Source: Gorsachius magnificus (lineage: Eukaryota; Chordata; Aves; Pelecaniformes; Ardeidae). Taken from it: a stretch of 64,000 nucleotides of DNA. The notes below the pieces were generated by a model that did not search any database, was not told the origin of the DNA, and was given only the letters and a program-made list of their open reading frames with translations. The stretch is taken from contig CM067085.1 of assembly GCA_034008185.1 (NCBI GenBank), forward strand, positions 76,558,275 through 76,622,274, given 5' to 3'. A program made the position numbers and the translations under genes. Below, piece after piece: positions 48,691-60,071 of this stretch; the stretch's first letter is position 1; every line of letters starts with the position of its first letter.

Positions 48691-48985
48691 AATCATAGAA
48701 CCATAGAGTGTTTTGGGTTGGAAGGGACCCCCAGAGGTCCCCCAGCCCAACCCCCCTGCAGGAGCAGGGACACCTTGAACCACATCAGGTTGCTCACAGC
48801 CCCGGCCAACCTGGCCTGGAATGTTCCCAGGGATGGGGCCACCACCCCCTCTCTGGGCAACCCCTGCCAGGGTTTCACCACCCTCACGGTAAAGAATTTC
48901 TTCCTTAGATCCAGTCTAAACCCACAATGGTTTAGTTTAAAACCATCCCCCCTTGTCCTGTCACAGCTGGTCCTGCTAAAAAGAA
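48691..48985 (-). mobile_element. CR1 LINE 3' end, 5'-truncated
   Basis: The plus strand opens AATCATAGAACCATAGAGTG (degraded tail octamers), then TTTTGGGTTGGAAGGGACCC and the same 3' blocks as the copies at 30373 and 41693. Similarity ends at about 48985 after TCCTGCTAAAAAG. Frames of 135 and 109 codons over it are element-derived. Confidence 0.95.
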
Positions 48986-50315
48986 GGTCTTTAAGTCTCT
49001 GAATTCTCTGTATCCAAAGTCATGCAATTTAGAAGAATACAATTTAAAAGGTGAATCATAAAAGTAAACCTTAAAAAGAGACAAGCTTTGTATGCGGTTG
49101 TCATCTTAAGTTGTACTGAAGCAAGTGAAAAGAGAGCGGTGCAGCCAATTCCCGTTAATAATTCAGTTGGAAACAGGTGCACCAGTTGAAGTATTTAAAC
49201 TGCACAAAGATGATGTTCGTTCAGTATCAATCAACAGCTGTGGAGTAATTGCCCTTCTAAAATGGAGTTATAAAGCTGTTGGCAACAATAACGCTAAGCC
49301 AAATCTATGACAACGTCGCTAATTTGATACTTGGATCACCAACAGATGCTCAGAAAAGCAGGTTTGCCATTGATAACTGAATTTGTGGGCAGCTTTTTTG
49401 CAAACGTGTTATTGCAGAAATGATCAGCTAATAAAATGTGTTGATTTAGTCTGCGAAATTTAGATAAAAGCTTAGCTCCTACTGTACTAAACTCTCAGAG
49501 CAAGGAAAGGAAACCTTGTGCTTGAGCCGTTTGTTTTTAAAAGAAAATATTTGCATTTAAACATTGCAGAGCTAAATGGAGTCATTGTAAAAGGAATCTG
49601 GTTCGTATCAGATTTACTGTAGGGAAAAGCTCAGGGGATGCTTGTGTGGTTTGTAAGGGGCGCCGAGGTAGCAGGCGCAAAGTTGTTAAGGCTGTCAGGC
49701 AGCATGCTGCCAGAAAATACGATATAAAGCTGGACAGCATCACTTGTCTCCATGTGTGAATAAAGAAGAGAAATGCAAGTTTATGGAGCTGTTTATTGAA
49801 AGGTCTGGAGGGAAACTGTACGCTTTAGAGTGTGAATTATTTTAAACTATGTAGTTAAAAAGGCTTCTGGACAAGTTCTGCAGGCTGTCAGGAGAAAAGC
49901 ACGCTGTCAAGACCTCAGATGTTTTTCAGGAATGTGATTGCTAGAACCTAAACACAGGAGCTTAGTGGGGGAAAACGGGGTAGGAGTGACCTTCTTACAG
50001 AAAAGATGCATTGTAATCCATGTGTCCTCCTCTTACGGACTGGGACCTCTGCTTTCATTTGCTTGTCGGGCACTGAAATGGAAGAGAACACTGGTTCATT
50101 CAAAATGCGTATTTTCATCGCTGGTTTGTTAGCAGGGGGATGTGCAGTACGGAGGTGATTGGAAGAACGTACATTAGTTTTCTTAGAAACCCAAAGACAC
50201 GTCGTTGATTCTAAGCTGTGCAAATCTATCGAAGCTGGAGTGACCTTTGATAGGGTGTGGGTTGATTTACTGTTAAGAGGGTGTGGAACAAGGAGACTCT
50301 TAGGTATTCTGCAGT
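48986..50315. other. Unannotated non-coding DNA
   Basis: No gene or element recognised. Open frames are below 95 codons. Confidence 0.6.
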
Positions 50316-50412
50316 ATTGTAGGATCGTTTGGGTTGGAAAAGCCCTTTAAGCTCCCCCAGTCCAACCGTTCCCCTACCCCTGCCACCCCACCACTAAACC
50401 CTGGCCCTGAGC
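50316..50412 (-). mobile_element. Short CR1 LINE 3' tail
   Basis: On the plus strand, ATTGTAGGATCGTTTGGGTTGGAAAAG is followed by AGTCCAACCGTTCCCCTACC and CCACCACTAAACCCTGGCCCTGAGC. This is the reversed 3' end of a further CR1 subfamily that differs from the others here. Only about 100 bases survive, and the terminal octamers are degraded. Confidence 0.85.
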
Positions 50413-53400
50413 AAATCATGGCTCAGAAGGAATGGTTTCATTTCCAACTTGAAACTGTCGGCATAAACTTGTGAACTAGCATGAAGTAGAAAAGACACAA
50501 TTTCAGGAAATAAAGCTTCGTCTAACGTGAAACGCTGCTAGGTCTCGCACAGTCCGGGTCACCAGGAGGAGAGGTTGGTGCCCAGAGCCTGTTCCACTGG
50601 CTTGCAAACTCAGCCTCAGAGACCAGTGGGCGGCAAGGTGCTGAGCAAGCTGTTGGGAGCTCTTGGTGCCCTTGGCTTGAGTGTCCCGAAGGGTGCTGCC
50701 GGGGCTGACCCCCCCCATGCGCAGGCTTTCTGTGGCCTGGCTGTGGGGTTTACCAGAACTGCGTCGGGAGCAAAGCATCTTTCTGTAATGGTTAGAATTG
50801 TTCTTCTGGAAGAGCAACTGGAGAAGGATGGTTTTTGTAGAGCTTACAGGAAGCCTCCTCAGTTTCCTCTCGCCTTGCAGGACAAAATGGCGGCGATTAC
50901 TGAAATTCATTTCTTAGACCCATTCTTCTTTTTAGGGTTCCATGACAATTTATTCTGGGAACAAACAGAAAGACTTTGAATATATATGCAATATTTGAAT
51001 ATATTAATTGTCAGTTTATTTTTTTCTTTCCAATCTCACCTGATAGTAAAATAATTTTTCTGATTTATATTTAAATTGCATTATTTGGGGGTCTTCCTGA
51101 AATTAGTACTAGTTTGTCTTTAAAATGTAGATAAATCACTTTGTCTTTTCAGAAAAACAGACTTAAATTGTCTCACTAACTTGTCTTTCTCAACCTATCA
51201 TTTTTCACATCTCTTAAAGGGCATACAGTAGTTTAATGGCACACACTGATTTCTTCTTTTGCTTAAGACCTTTTGCTGGCGTAATCCTACTTAGTTTGGC
51301 ACGTTAATCTGACTACAGGAATCACAGGCTGTTATATAATACATTAAATGTTCCCAAATTTTGAACTTTTGAAATAAAATGTCATTGTACATTGGTCCCA
51401 GTTTTTAATTTTTGGTAAAATTTATCAGTAGATTCAATGGTATAGAAGCGAGCATCCATGGGCTTAGTCCTTGTAGGCATGTTCATGGCTTCTCCCAGTT
51501 ACTCCACTTGGATCCTCAGGTGAATGCAACTGTAGGAGAAAAAAATGTCAGGGAGTATTTAGGTAAATATCAGTGAAGAAAAGGGACAGAAAGAATTAAA
51601 TCTGAATTTCTAATCTGAATGTGAAGTTACCTTGGAGCTGGTCTCACAAGAACGTAGATCCAAAGTGTCAAGGTATTACCAGGCTCAACGCTAAAACGTT
51701 GCTGGTGGGATAGGGCCGTGGTAGCTGTGTGCAAACAGAGCAGGACTTGTTTCTGGGCTTTGAGGGAACGTAATTTGAGCAGGAATTTGATTTTTGCTTA
51801 CTGCCTGGATCAAAATGTATGCGAGGTATAAAATCAGTTGATTATTGTAGGGGATTTTCAGGCTTATAACTAAATAAACCCTCTTTGGGCTATTCTATTT
51901 CAGCAGCTTTATTTCAGCTGGTTCTCCTGAAAAATAAACTCGATGCTTTTGAAGGAAAGGCTGGGGAAATGCATCTCTGTATCACAAAGAAGTGACGCTG
52001 GGTTTCTTCTTTCTGATCTCTTTTTTATCTTCTGTCCCCCACTTTTGTTTTCTTTTTCCTCTTGGGCTACGGGGACAGTGCAGAATAGCGATGAGGCAAA
52101 ACGCAGCATGAATGAAGGCAGTCGTTTGCAGAGAGCTGCTTTGGTCTCTAATCAGCCAGAGTGTTTATTTTTGGTAGATTAAATTGATTCTATTCCATTC
52201 TCTGTAGGTTCCATATGAACCAATATATCTTTTTTTTTTTATTTTCTTTTTTTTTTTTTTTTTTTTAAAGCACATCTTGGTGTTCTCTTCCATCACCAGA
52301 GAGAGAATACAGCGTCTCTTGTTTCTAGCTTTCTCTCTTTTCTGTTATTTAGTGGAAGGTTAAGGATTCAGGGCAGCTATTAAAACTGCAAGGATCATAC
52401 GTAAGCCTTGCATTTGCCTTCAATCCATATTTCGCAAATCCCAGATAGTTCCGATTATGACGATTGCCCTTAGCTGTTATGGGATACAAGCCAGTTTGGA
52501 AAAGTTTGGGTTCAGCACCAAACTGCTTGGGCCAAGATAACTCCAGAAACCATTCCTTACGACGATGAGATTCTTGGTTTAAATAATGTCCTCTGATGTA
52601 TTTTGGATGCCAGTTGTTGTCTAAACCAGATGTTACTTCTGTGCCGCAGAGCCTCCAGTGCCGCGTGACAGTGGATCAATTACTTCACCTCACCTTTGAA
52701 TCAGTTTTTCTTTGCAAAATACTATTTTTTTGGTAATCTTATCATGGAGAATAGCAGGCATTACCCAACTCTTTTTAACGTAGTTTGCTGGCAAAAACCT
52801 TAACAGAATTCAAACAGAAGGGCATAAAAAGCCCATTAGTAGCCAGAAAACCCATTCAACTCATTTCATCAGTCCATCCCAAAGAGTTTCATGGTCGGTG
52901 TGTGCTGCGGTGGGTTCCTACCAGTATGAGCCCTCATGTGTAGCCAGTTTGACTGGGCCAGGTTACGTTGGCTCTGCTGTGCAAATGCAGACGGGTTGCA
53001 CGCTCTGTGCGATGCCTTGGACTTGCTGGACACAAAGAGCAGATCTGATCAGGCTGCCGAGCTTCTCTTCAGACTTGCCGGTGTGGGCAGGCTTATGTTT
53101 TTTAAAGTGCAATGAATTCCTTGGTCACAAGAACCCAAACCAGATCAAAAAAAAACCTTTCTGAAAGACATCATTTGCTAAGGGGGAACGCGGCGTCCGC
53201 TGGGGACCCTGTAACTGGGATGCTCAAGCTTTGTGGTAGTTACCAGGATGTGCTCTGGGTGCAGCCAGTGTGGGCTCAGAACCGTTTGCGTGGGGATCGG
53301 TACCATTTGTTTTCCTGCTAACAGTGAATTCTCTTCCTTTTTTATTAGAGGGTCCGAATAGTTGAAAACTCAGCCTGAGTCCATACCGACCCGAGACTGA

Positions 53401-54249
53401 GCTCCCAGGAAGGTGACTTGTTAGGAACTGAGCTGAGATAATTCGGGAGTTAAATCCTTTAGGCTGTGAAAATACATCAGGAGGGGGCCAGATAGCTTCA
53501 CCCCCCTTCTCAGGCTGACAGCTGCTCTCTAGCAGGCAGGGTCTGGTGCTTGTAAGCTGCTGGAGCAGTCAAGGGGGAATTAGGAGAAGGAACAAAAACT
53601 TTTTTCCCTTCATTTCTCAGACCCTCTGAATCTTGCTTTACTGTAGGGAAAATGCCCTGGCTAGTCTTATTCTCTACCTGCATAAGGGCCTTTGGTGTCC
53701 CCTGCTGTTTCCTTTATTTTTTTATATGTACAAAATGAAGATTGAAGATAATTTCGCCCCGACCTAGCTGGCCTATTCTGTGCATTTCTACAGTGCCAAG
53801 CAGAGCAGAACTCCTGCCTTAGTTAAGGACTGGGTGGTTACTGTCATCTATAGGTTTTAAATCAGCCTCTAAATTACTCACTTCCTAGAAAAACCTCTCT
53901 GTCCTCTAGTGCAGTTAAAAATAGGGAAAATATTTTGATCTATTTGCATAATATTTTTCCTCCTCAGGGCGCATGTTTTCATGTAAGTACTGTGAGAAGG
54001 CATAAACTTGCAAATTCAGCCTAAATCTTGAATTACATTCAAATAAAAACCCAAGCGGACGCTTTCATGAGATAAATCAATCTGTCACCACAAGAAAAAA
54101 CGGAATTGTAATCTAGTGCTCTAAATCTTTCCACGATAAACAGCAGGACAGACACGGTAACTACAGTTGACAGATACTCAGTTATTCAAGTAGTTTGAAT
54201 GTTTTTGTAGTGTACACAAACAGATTCACAGATATTTGATGAAGTAAAT
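50413..54249. other. Unannotated non-coding DNA (about 3.8 kb)
   Basis: No gene confirmed. A plausible acceptor (CCTCTCGCCTTGCAG) at about 50880 is followed by 33 open codons to a TGA, but no donor or partner exon supports it. A long pyrimidine tract occurs at 52230-52266. Otherwise AT-rich and featureless. Confidence 0.52.
52230..52266. repeat. Poly-T tract (T11, ATTTTC, T20)
   Basis: Two T runs are separated by ATTTTC. Simple-sequence DNA, or the reversed A-tail of an unrecognised insertion, though no element is visible beside it. Confidence 0.9.
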
Positions 54250-54270
54250 AAAAAAAAAAAAAAAAAAAAA
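54250..54270. repeat. Poly-A tract (21 bases)
   Basis: Uninterrupted run of 21 A preceded by GAAGTAAAT. No retrocopy was recognised upstream. Confidence 0.93.
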
Positions 54271-54512
54271 CAACAATTTTAGCAGTCAAGATTTCATTCT
54301 ACAGCTTCTAGATGCTCCACAGGTAATTACTACATCTACCTGTCAGTCGTGGTGCAATGTGATGGAAAGCCCAATTTATAGAAGGGGTCTTGTAAATTCT
54401 CCAGAAGCTTTCAAGAACGAAGATGCAGGAAGGAAAGGCTGTCTCTGCACCGAAACGCTCTTTGACTCTCCTTTTCTGTTTCGCTTTGGGGAATTTGTAA
54501 GACGTGGTAGAT

Positions 54513-54920
54513 GTCAAAGAATCCCAGAGTGGCAGGGGTTGGCAGGGCCCTCGGGAGCTCCCCCAGTGCCACCCCCCTGCCCAAGCAGGCTCACCCAGAG
54601 CAGGGGGCACAGGACAGCGGCCAGGCGGGGGTTGAAGATCTCCAGAGAAGGAGACTCCACAGCCCCCCTGGGCAGCCTGGGCAAGGGCTCGGGCACCCTC
54701 ACAGTCAACAAGTTCTTCCTCCCGTTCAACTGGAACCTCTTGTGCTTCAGTTTGTGCCCATGGCCCCTTGTCCTGGCGCTGGGCACCACTGGGAAGAGTC
54801 TGGCTCCGTCCTTGTAACCCCCACCCTTGAGATATTTGTAGGTGTTGATGAGATTCCCTCTCAGCCCTCTCTTCTCCAGGCTGAACAAGCCCAGCTCCCT
54901 CAGCCTTTCCTCCTAGGGGA
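54513..54920 (-). mobile_element. CR1 LINE 3' end, second subfamily, 5'-truncated
   Basis: It opens CAAAGAATCCCAGAGTGGCAGGG (the reversed GGGATTCT-type tail) and runs to CAGGCTGAACAAGCCCAGCTCC and CAGCCTTTCCTCC near 54918, which is the coding end of ORF2. Translated segments are nearly the same as in the plus-strand copy at 45475-45831, so both come from one subfamily and are of similar age. Frames up to 152 codons in it are not host genes. Confidence 0.95.
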
Positions 54921-56400
54921 TGTCACTACAGCTTTGCAGCTGGTGTCGTGACTGGGAAGCTTTTGAATGAGAGGTCAGAAGGTAGCGTTCATTTTCACGT
55001 GCTTTCTAGTTACACAGGATCATGGTCATGCAAACAAAATATGCCTGAATAAGAAGCTTTATAGATACCTTAAAATTTGAATGTGGGAATATCCTCATTA
55101 CTTACAGTTCTGATTTTCAAAGGCTTCTGGTTTTTGAGCAAATACCTGTGCGCTACTCCGTTAAAGGGAGCGTATAGCTACAGAGGGCGATGCTCATTGC
55201 TGCTTACTCTCACAAAATGCTCAAAGGGTAAAATATCAGGTAAATTATCTATATTAAATCACACTTTTATTGATACATCACAATCCAATTTCAGTAATAT
55301 GTGTTATATTAATTCATATATGGGATCACTAAATTAATTTGGTTTTTTTTAATGTTTAGTTAAAACTATGAAATGAAAGAAGGAAATATAATGATTGGGA
55401 CAAGAAGGAAATTTATATTGGGACTGCCCTAGGATGAAATTCTGTTTGTCCTCTTACTTTGTGAGCTTGCTTGAGTAGCACAGAATTGAAACTAAAATTG
55501 ATCTTCAAATTATTTGCTTACCTTGCTTCCTGTCTTGGCTATATTCCCTTTCCCAAACCTGGCATCTGAAGTGTTTCCTCGGGTCCTCATAAGTACGTCA
55601 TCTTCATGCCTTCCTGTAAGACAGTTGTCTCCTTCCCTTACTTCCATAGTATTTTCCTTTTTAGCCCTTCAAAATTCAGCTCCTTACCCATTTTCTCCTT
55701 CGTAGATTCCTTTTCTACTATCTGATGCACCCGTTTCCATGCTATTTCATTGGTATTCTTGGCAAACTTTCTTAAATTTGCAACTCCACTGGGAAGACGT
55801 CATTGGTTTTTGTTTTGTTTTGTTTTTTTTTTTTTGTTTGTGGGGTTTTTTTTTTGTTTGTTTGTTTTGGGTTTTTTTTTTTTTTTGGCTCTTTTATCTT
55901 TAACCTCAAATTTATTGGAATGTCATTCTCAACAGTCTGGTTTTGTTATGATGTATCCTTGTACACTGTTTCTGTTTATGAAGGCGTACCTCACAGTTTT
56001 ATATGTAGCTTATAATAGGCAACCAACCGTAGTAACTCCCCAGTTAAATGAATTGATTGTGTCAGGAATTAAACATCGTCAGTATGCGTTCAACTTGAAT
56101 GTTACATTTTCCTCTGTACTACTCCTGTGAAGAGGGGTGCAGGTGATATTGGAAAGCCAAGTTGAAGAAGTGAGTTTTAGTTAACCTCACGTGACTGAGG
56201 CTTATGATCATTATGGTTTGATGGATGCTATATGGGGTCTTCTGTGACTGGCAGTGAACACAATTTTAAAATGCTTGTAGGAATTTGTAGAGACACGAGG
56301 GTAGATAGGAAAAGAAGGCAAGCTCCTTCAAAGCTTTCCTTTTGTGCCAACAGATTTTAGAGTCTACTGAATTCATGCCCCAAATGTGCTGAAGCTCTGA
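54921..56400. other. Unannotated non-coding DNA
   Basis: AT-rich, with a T/G low-complexity tract at 55806-55887. No gene recognised; the 126-codon frame across that tract is an artefact of low complexity. Confidence 0.6.
55806..55887. repeat. T/G-rich low-complexity tract
   Basis: Runs of 9-16 T alternate with G, GG or GGGG. Same type as at 5190 and 61885. Confidence 0.9.
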
Positions 56401-56930
56401 TCATAGAATCAGCGAACAGCCCAGGTTGAGAGGGACCCCGAAAGATCACCCGGTCCAACCTTTTGTGTAAAAGGGAGCCCTGGTGACATTATTTAACGTC
56501 GTGTCCAGTTGCGTCTTGAATACCCAGTGATGGGGACTCTACCATGTCCCTGGGGAAATTGTTCCAGTGACTGCTCTCACTGCAAAAAATTTCTTTCTTA
56601 TATCAAGATGAAGGCTCTCCTGGTGCAACTTGTACACGTTGTCCCTGGTTCTCCCCATGTGGCTCCTTGTGATGAGAGACCCTTCATTCCTCCGTTCTTG
56701 TTGTAGCTGCCCTTTAAGTACTGGAAAACTGTGATACGTTCCCCCTAAGACTTCTCTTCTCCAGGGTGAAAAGACCAAACTCCTCAGTCTTTCCTCAAAG
56801 GGCAGGTTCTCCAGCCCTTTGGTAATGTTTATGACCCTCCTTTGGATCATATCCAGTCTTTTTTGAATTGCAGGGACCAGAACTGGATGTAGTACTCCAG
56901 GTGCAGCCTGAGAGGTGCTGAGTAGAGGGG
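56401..56930 (-). mobile_element. CR1 LINE 3' part, interrupted by an LTR (first segment)
   Basis: It starts TCATAGAATCAGCGAACAG (reversed tail), has CCGGTCCAACCTTTT and CTTCTCTTCTCCAGGGTGAA, and reaches GGACCAGAACTGGATGTAG and TGCTGAGTAGAGGGG at 56930. This is a CR1 3' end of yet another subfamily with about 530 bases including the end of ORF2. It is broken at exactly 56930 by an LTR and resumes at 57502. Confidence 0.93.
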
Positions 56931-57501
56931 TGTCGTGATTTAACCCGGCAGGCAGCTAAACATTGCCCAGCCCCCAGTGGGGTGGGGGAGAGAGTCGGAA
57001 AAAAGGTAAAACTTGTGGGTTGAGATAAAGGCAGTTTAACAGGGAGAACAAAAGCTGTGCCCGCAAGCAAAGCAACCCAAGGGATTCCTTCCCTGCTCCC
57101 CACGGGCAGGCGGGGGCTCAGCCACCCCCAGGAGAGCCGGGCTCCATCCCGCCTGACGGTGACTTGGGCAGGCAAACGCCATCGCTCCCAACGTCCCCCC
57201 CTTCCTCCTCCTTCCCCCAGCTCCATGTGCTCAGCATGACGCCATAGGGTGCAGGACACCCCGGGGGTCAGGCGGGGGTGGCTGGCTCGGCCCTGTCCCC
57301 CCCCCAGCTCCCCGTGCCCCCCAGCCCCTCGCTGGTGGGGCAGTATGAGAAGCTGAAAAGTCCTTGCCTGGTGTAAGCCCTGCTCAGCACCAACTGAGCC
57401 ATCCGGGTGTTACCAACGTTCTTCCCATCCGAAACTCCAACCACAGCGCTGGGCCCGCTGCCAGGGAGAAAATTAACTCCATCCCCGCCGAAAGCAGGAC
57501 A
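56931..57501 (+). mobile_element. Solo LTR of an ERVL-like endogenous retrovirus
   Basis: The element begins TGTCGTGATTTAACCC and ends AAAGCAGGACA, giving the TG...CA termini of retroviral LTRs, over 571 bases. It is flanked by a perfect 5-bp direct repeat AGGGG (56926-56930 and 57502-57506). A 5-bp duplication is typical of ERVL-class elements. Internal marks include GGGGAGAGAGTCGGAAAAAAGG near the 5' end and GGGAGAAAATTAACTCC near the 3' end, as in a common bird LTR family. No viral gene is present: the internal part has been removed, as in recombination between two LTRs. Confidence 0.92.
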
Positions 57502-57545
57502 AGGGGCCAACAGGCCAAATCGTCATTGCTGACCTGCTGAAGTAG
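57502..57545 (-). mobile_element. CR1 LINE, continuation beyond the LTR (second segment)
   Basis: After the second AGGGG copy the sequence resumes with CCAAC and reaches TGACCTGCTGA, which fits the next part of the reversed CR1 coding end. This segment supports insertion of the LTR into an existing CR1. The far boundary near 57545 is approximate. Confidence 0.6.
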
Positions 57546-60071
57546 ATTGTGGTGGTGTAATCTTCCTGTGGTGAGGGGCGAGTGATAAATGTGTTTATAA
57601 TTGTTAGGAGAAAAAAGTTTATGACCTTAGTTCTCAATGTAAGTCTGTCTAGCTTGTTTTCCGAAGCCCGGACTATTTTCAGTTCTGAAGCACATATTAA
57701 TTCTTCTCTATAACTGGGTCATATATGCGTGTGAGAGGGAAATAATGTGGTAAGTATAAAAATAAATTTATAGCACCTAGATTGCGTGGTGACTGCTGCT
57801 CCATAAATATCTTCAACAAAAATGAACATATTTCAGGTCTAAGTGGAAATATATCTGCAAATGAAGGGAGGTGACCAAAAATAAAAGCGGAGGAGCCCGT
57901 CTAATAAGAAAATACTGGAGAGGATAGGAACTGCATGGCTTCAAAATCCCACGTCCTAGCCCAGTTAGAAAAGTAAATAAAACTAGAGAGGAGTTATCAC
58001 AACAGTCAACATGAATCTTCGTTAAAAGGCCCATTTCTAATGTCCCGGAATGGTTTTGTATTCTGGCAGCGCCGGGGCAATCACCAGCATTACTGATAAA
58101 TCAGATCAGGCTACAAGGTCAATATCCTGTGGGATAAAGTCTGTCTGCACCTAAAGGAGCAAATGTGCCCGGCTTTGTTGCTTTTACAAAGTCATGCCGT
58201 ATTGCCGAGTCAAGCGTTTGGCTTTGGAGTTATCAGCTGAGCGGGATGTCTGAACCCCCTCCAGATTTCACCGAAAGAACGGGGAACGTCATAAGCTGCA
58301 AACAGTGGATTTCTGATACTTAAGGACGGTTTTACAAGCTCATAAACAGTCCAACAAAATTGCCCTAAAAATAGCTGCCTAGGCTTGTACCGGTTATGGC
58401 TTCGTTAATGTTTAGCACCAAAGCAGTAACAGAGAAGAGGAGCACAGGCAGCGAAAGAGAGAAACGGGGAGTTGTGAGAGGCAAACCGATGCTTTTTTAA
58501 CTGAGAAAAGGAGGCAAGAAAAGCGCTTTCAGAACTTGGTTTAGGAGAATGAACTTCAGAGATGTGTTGCGCTGTCTTTTTAAGGATCTAAACTCTGCCA
58601 CCATATATCCTTTATTGACAAGATGCGGGATTAACATTGCGTTGTACCGTTCCTGTGTGCTTCGGGTTGTATCAGATCCATTCTTATCTCAACATGCATG
58701 CGAAAGGAATCCTGAAATGATCCACAGCTTTTTACTTTTAATTTTTTCAGTGTAATTAGTCCAAGATGTGACGTGCTTGTTCATGAGGTTTGGGGGTTAG
58801 GTGTTTTGTTGGGTTTTTTCTTTCCTTTTTTTTTTTCCCTTGAAGGGGGGAGGTTACATTTGTGGCTGAGTCATATGGCATTAATGTTAATATTAATATT
58901 ACACGTGTGTGTATTGGGCACCACCTCAGTGGCCTATCTAATGTGTGTGTGTGTGTATATGGGTTACTTTTCTAGCAGGTTTTGCTTCTGTCTGGGATAA
59001 GCCAAACCCTTTTATTTTATTTTTTTATTTTCCCTTTCTTTTCACCTGATATACTGGGTGGCACACGTAGCTCATTTGCTGTTTGATAAATGTGCCTGTT
59101 GCATATATTCAGTACTGTTTAGCTAGTCAGGGAGCAGATCGGCTTTCTTTATTCCTCATCAAAACAAATAATCCACTGACAGAAGCTTAGTAATTGATCT
59201 GGAATTGGCTGGACAGAATCATCCATACCCAAACGCTGGCTCCTTAGTCCCTGTCAGCTTCTGGTCTTCGTTTAATCAATATATTTAGCAGTAATGCAGG
59301 ATGAAGTGGTCGGGACTGCGCTAGCCAGTCTACAGCAGTTCCCTATAAGGAATTTGTAAAATTGAGAATTGATTTTGTCCCCGCGTGGAACATTTAAAAT
59401 GGATGCATTGAAAGGTTGATTCTGCACTGTGGAAAACTCCGATTTAGGTACGATTACCCAGGTTCAGACCAGTGTTTTTTTTTTTCCTTCCCAGATGATA
59501 GTGGGAAAGTTAAACACAACAAGGACAGCTTTGACTTCAGAGAGCACTCGAGGTGGTGATGGGGAGAGATATTTTTGTCACCTGTTTTGCAGTACATTTC
59601 ACATGACTCAAAATAGCCTGCCTGGCTCCAACGATGATTTTTAATTTGTGGCATCGGGCGCAGTAATACGTATTTGAACTGTGTATTGCTTGATAACGTA
59701 TCAGTCCAGATATGCAAGTGAAATGAGTTACAGAATGTCAGGAATCTTCTATGACTGCTCCCTTTGTGAAAAATCTATTTTTATTTTTTTTTTACGAAGT
59801 CATCTCAAATAACAAAACTTTTTGCAATAATTTTTTTGAATCACAAAATTGCCTGTAATAAGCTGCTGTTTACTACCTGGTTTTCTATTGTTTAATGCAT
59901 GTGTTTTCATCAAATACTTGGTAAAATATTTAAATGTAACTCAGAAAAATAACCTTCCCAACTAACTCGTATACAATTCTGCTTTTCACATACGAATTTT
60001 CAAATGTTTGTTTGGTAACTTTGTGTCCTTGAACAAACGTTGAACGAAATGAAACAAAGGATGTTTCTATA
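57546..60071. other. Unannotated DNA, possible conserved non-coding stretch at 58.13-58.41 kb
   Basis: No gene or transposon recognised. The stretch 58130-58410 is complex sequence with several CpG and no homopolymers, unlike its surroundings, and might be regulatory. A TG microsatellite lies at about 58942-58957 and T-rich tracts at 58827-58838 and 59472-59482. Confidence 0.48.

Noticed and set aside
50880..50979. Strong acceptor CTCGCCTTGCAG followed by 33 open codons and a stop
   Set aside because: No donor, poly-A signal or homology supports a terminal exon, and the open length is easily reached by chance.
56795..57259. 154-codon minus-strand frame shared in part with 16498-16881
   Set aside because: The shared peptide reflects shared LTR DNA read antisense and is not a conserved protein.
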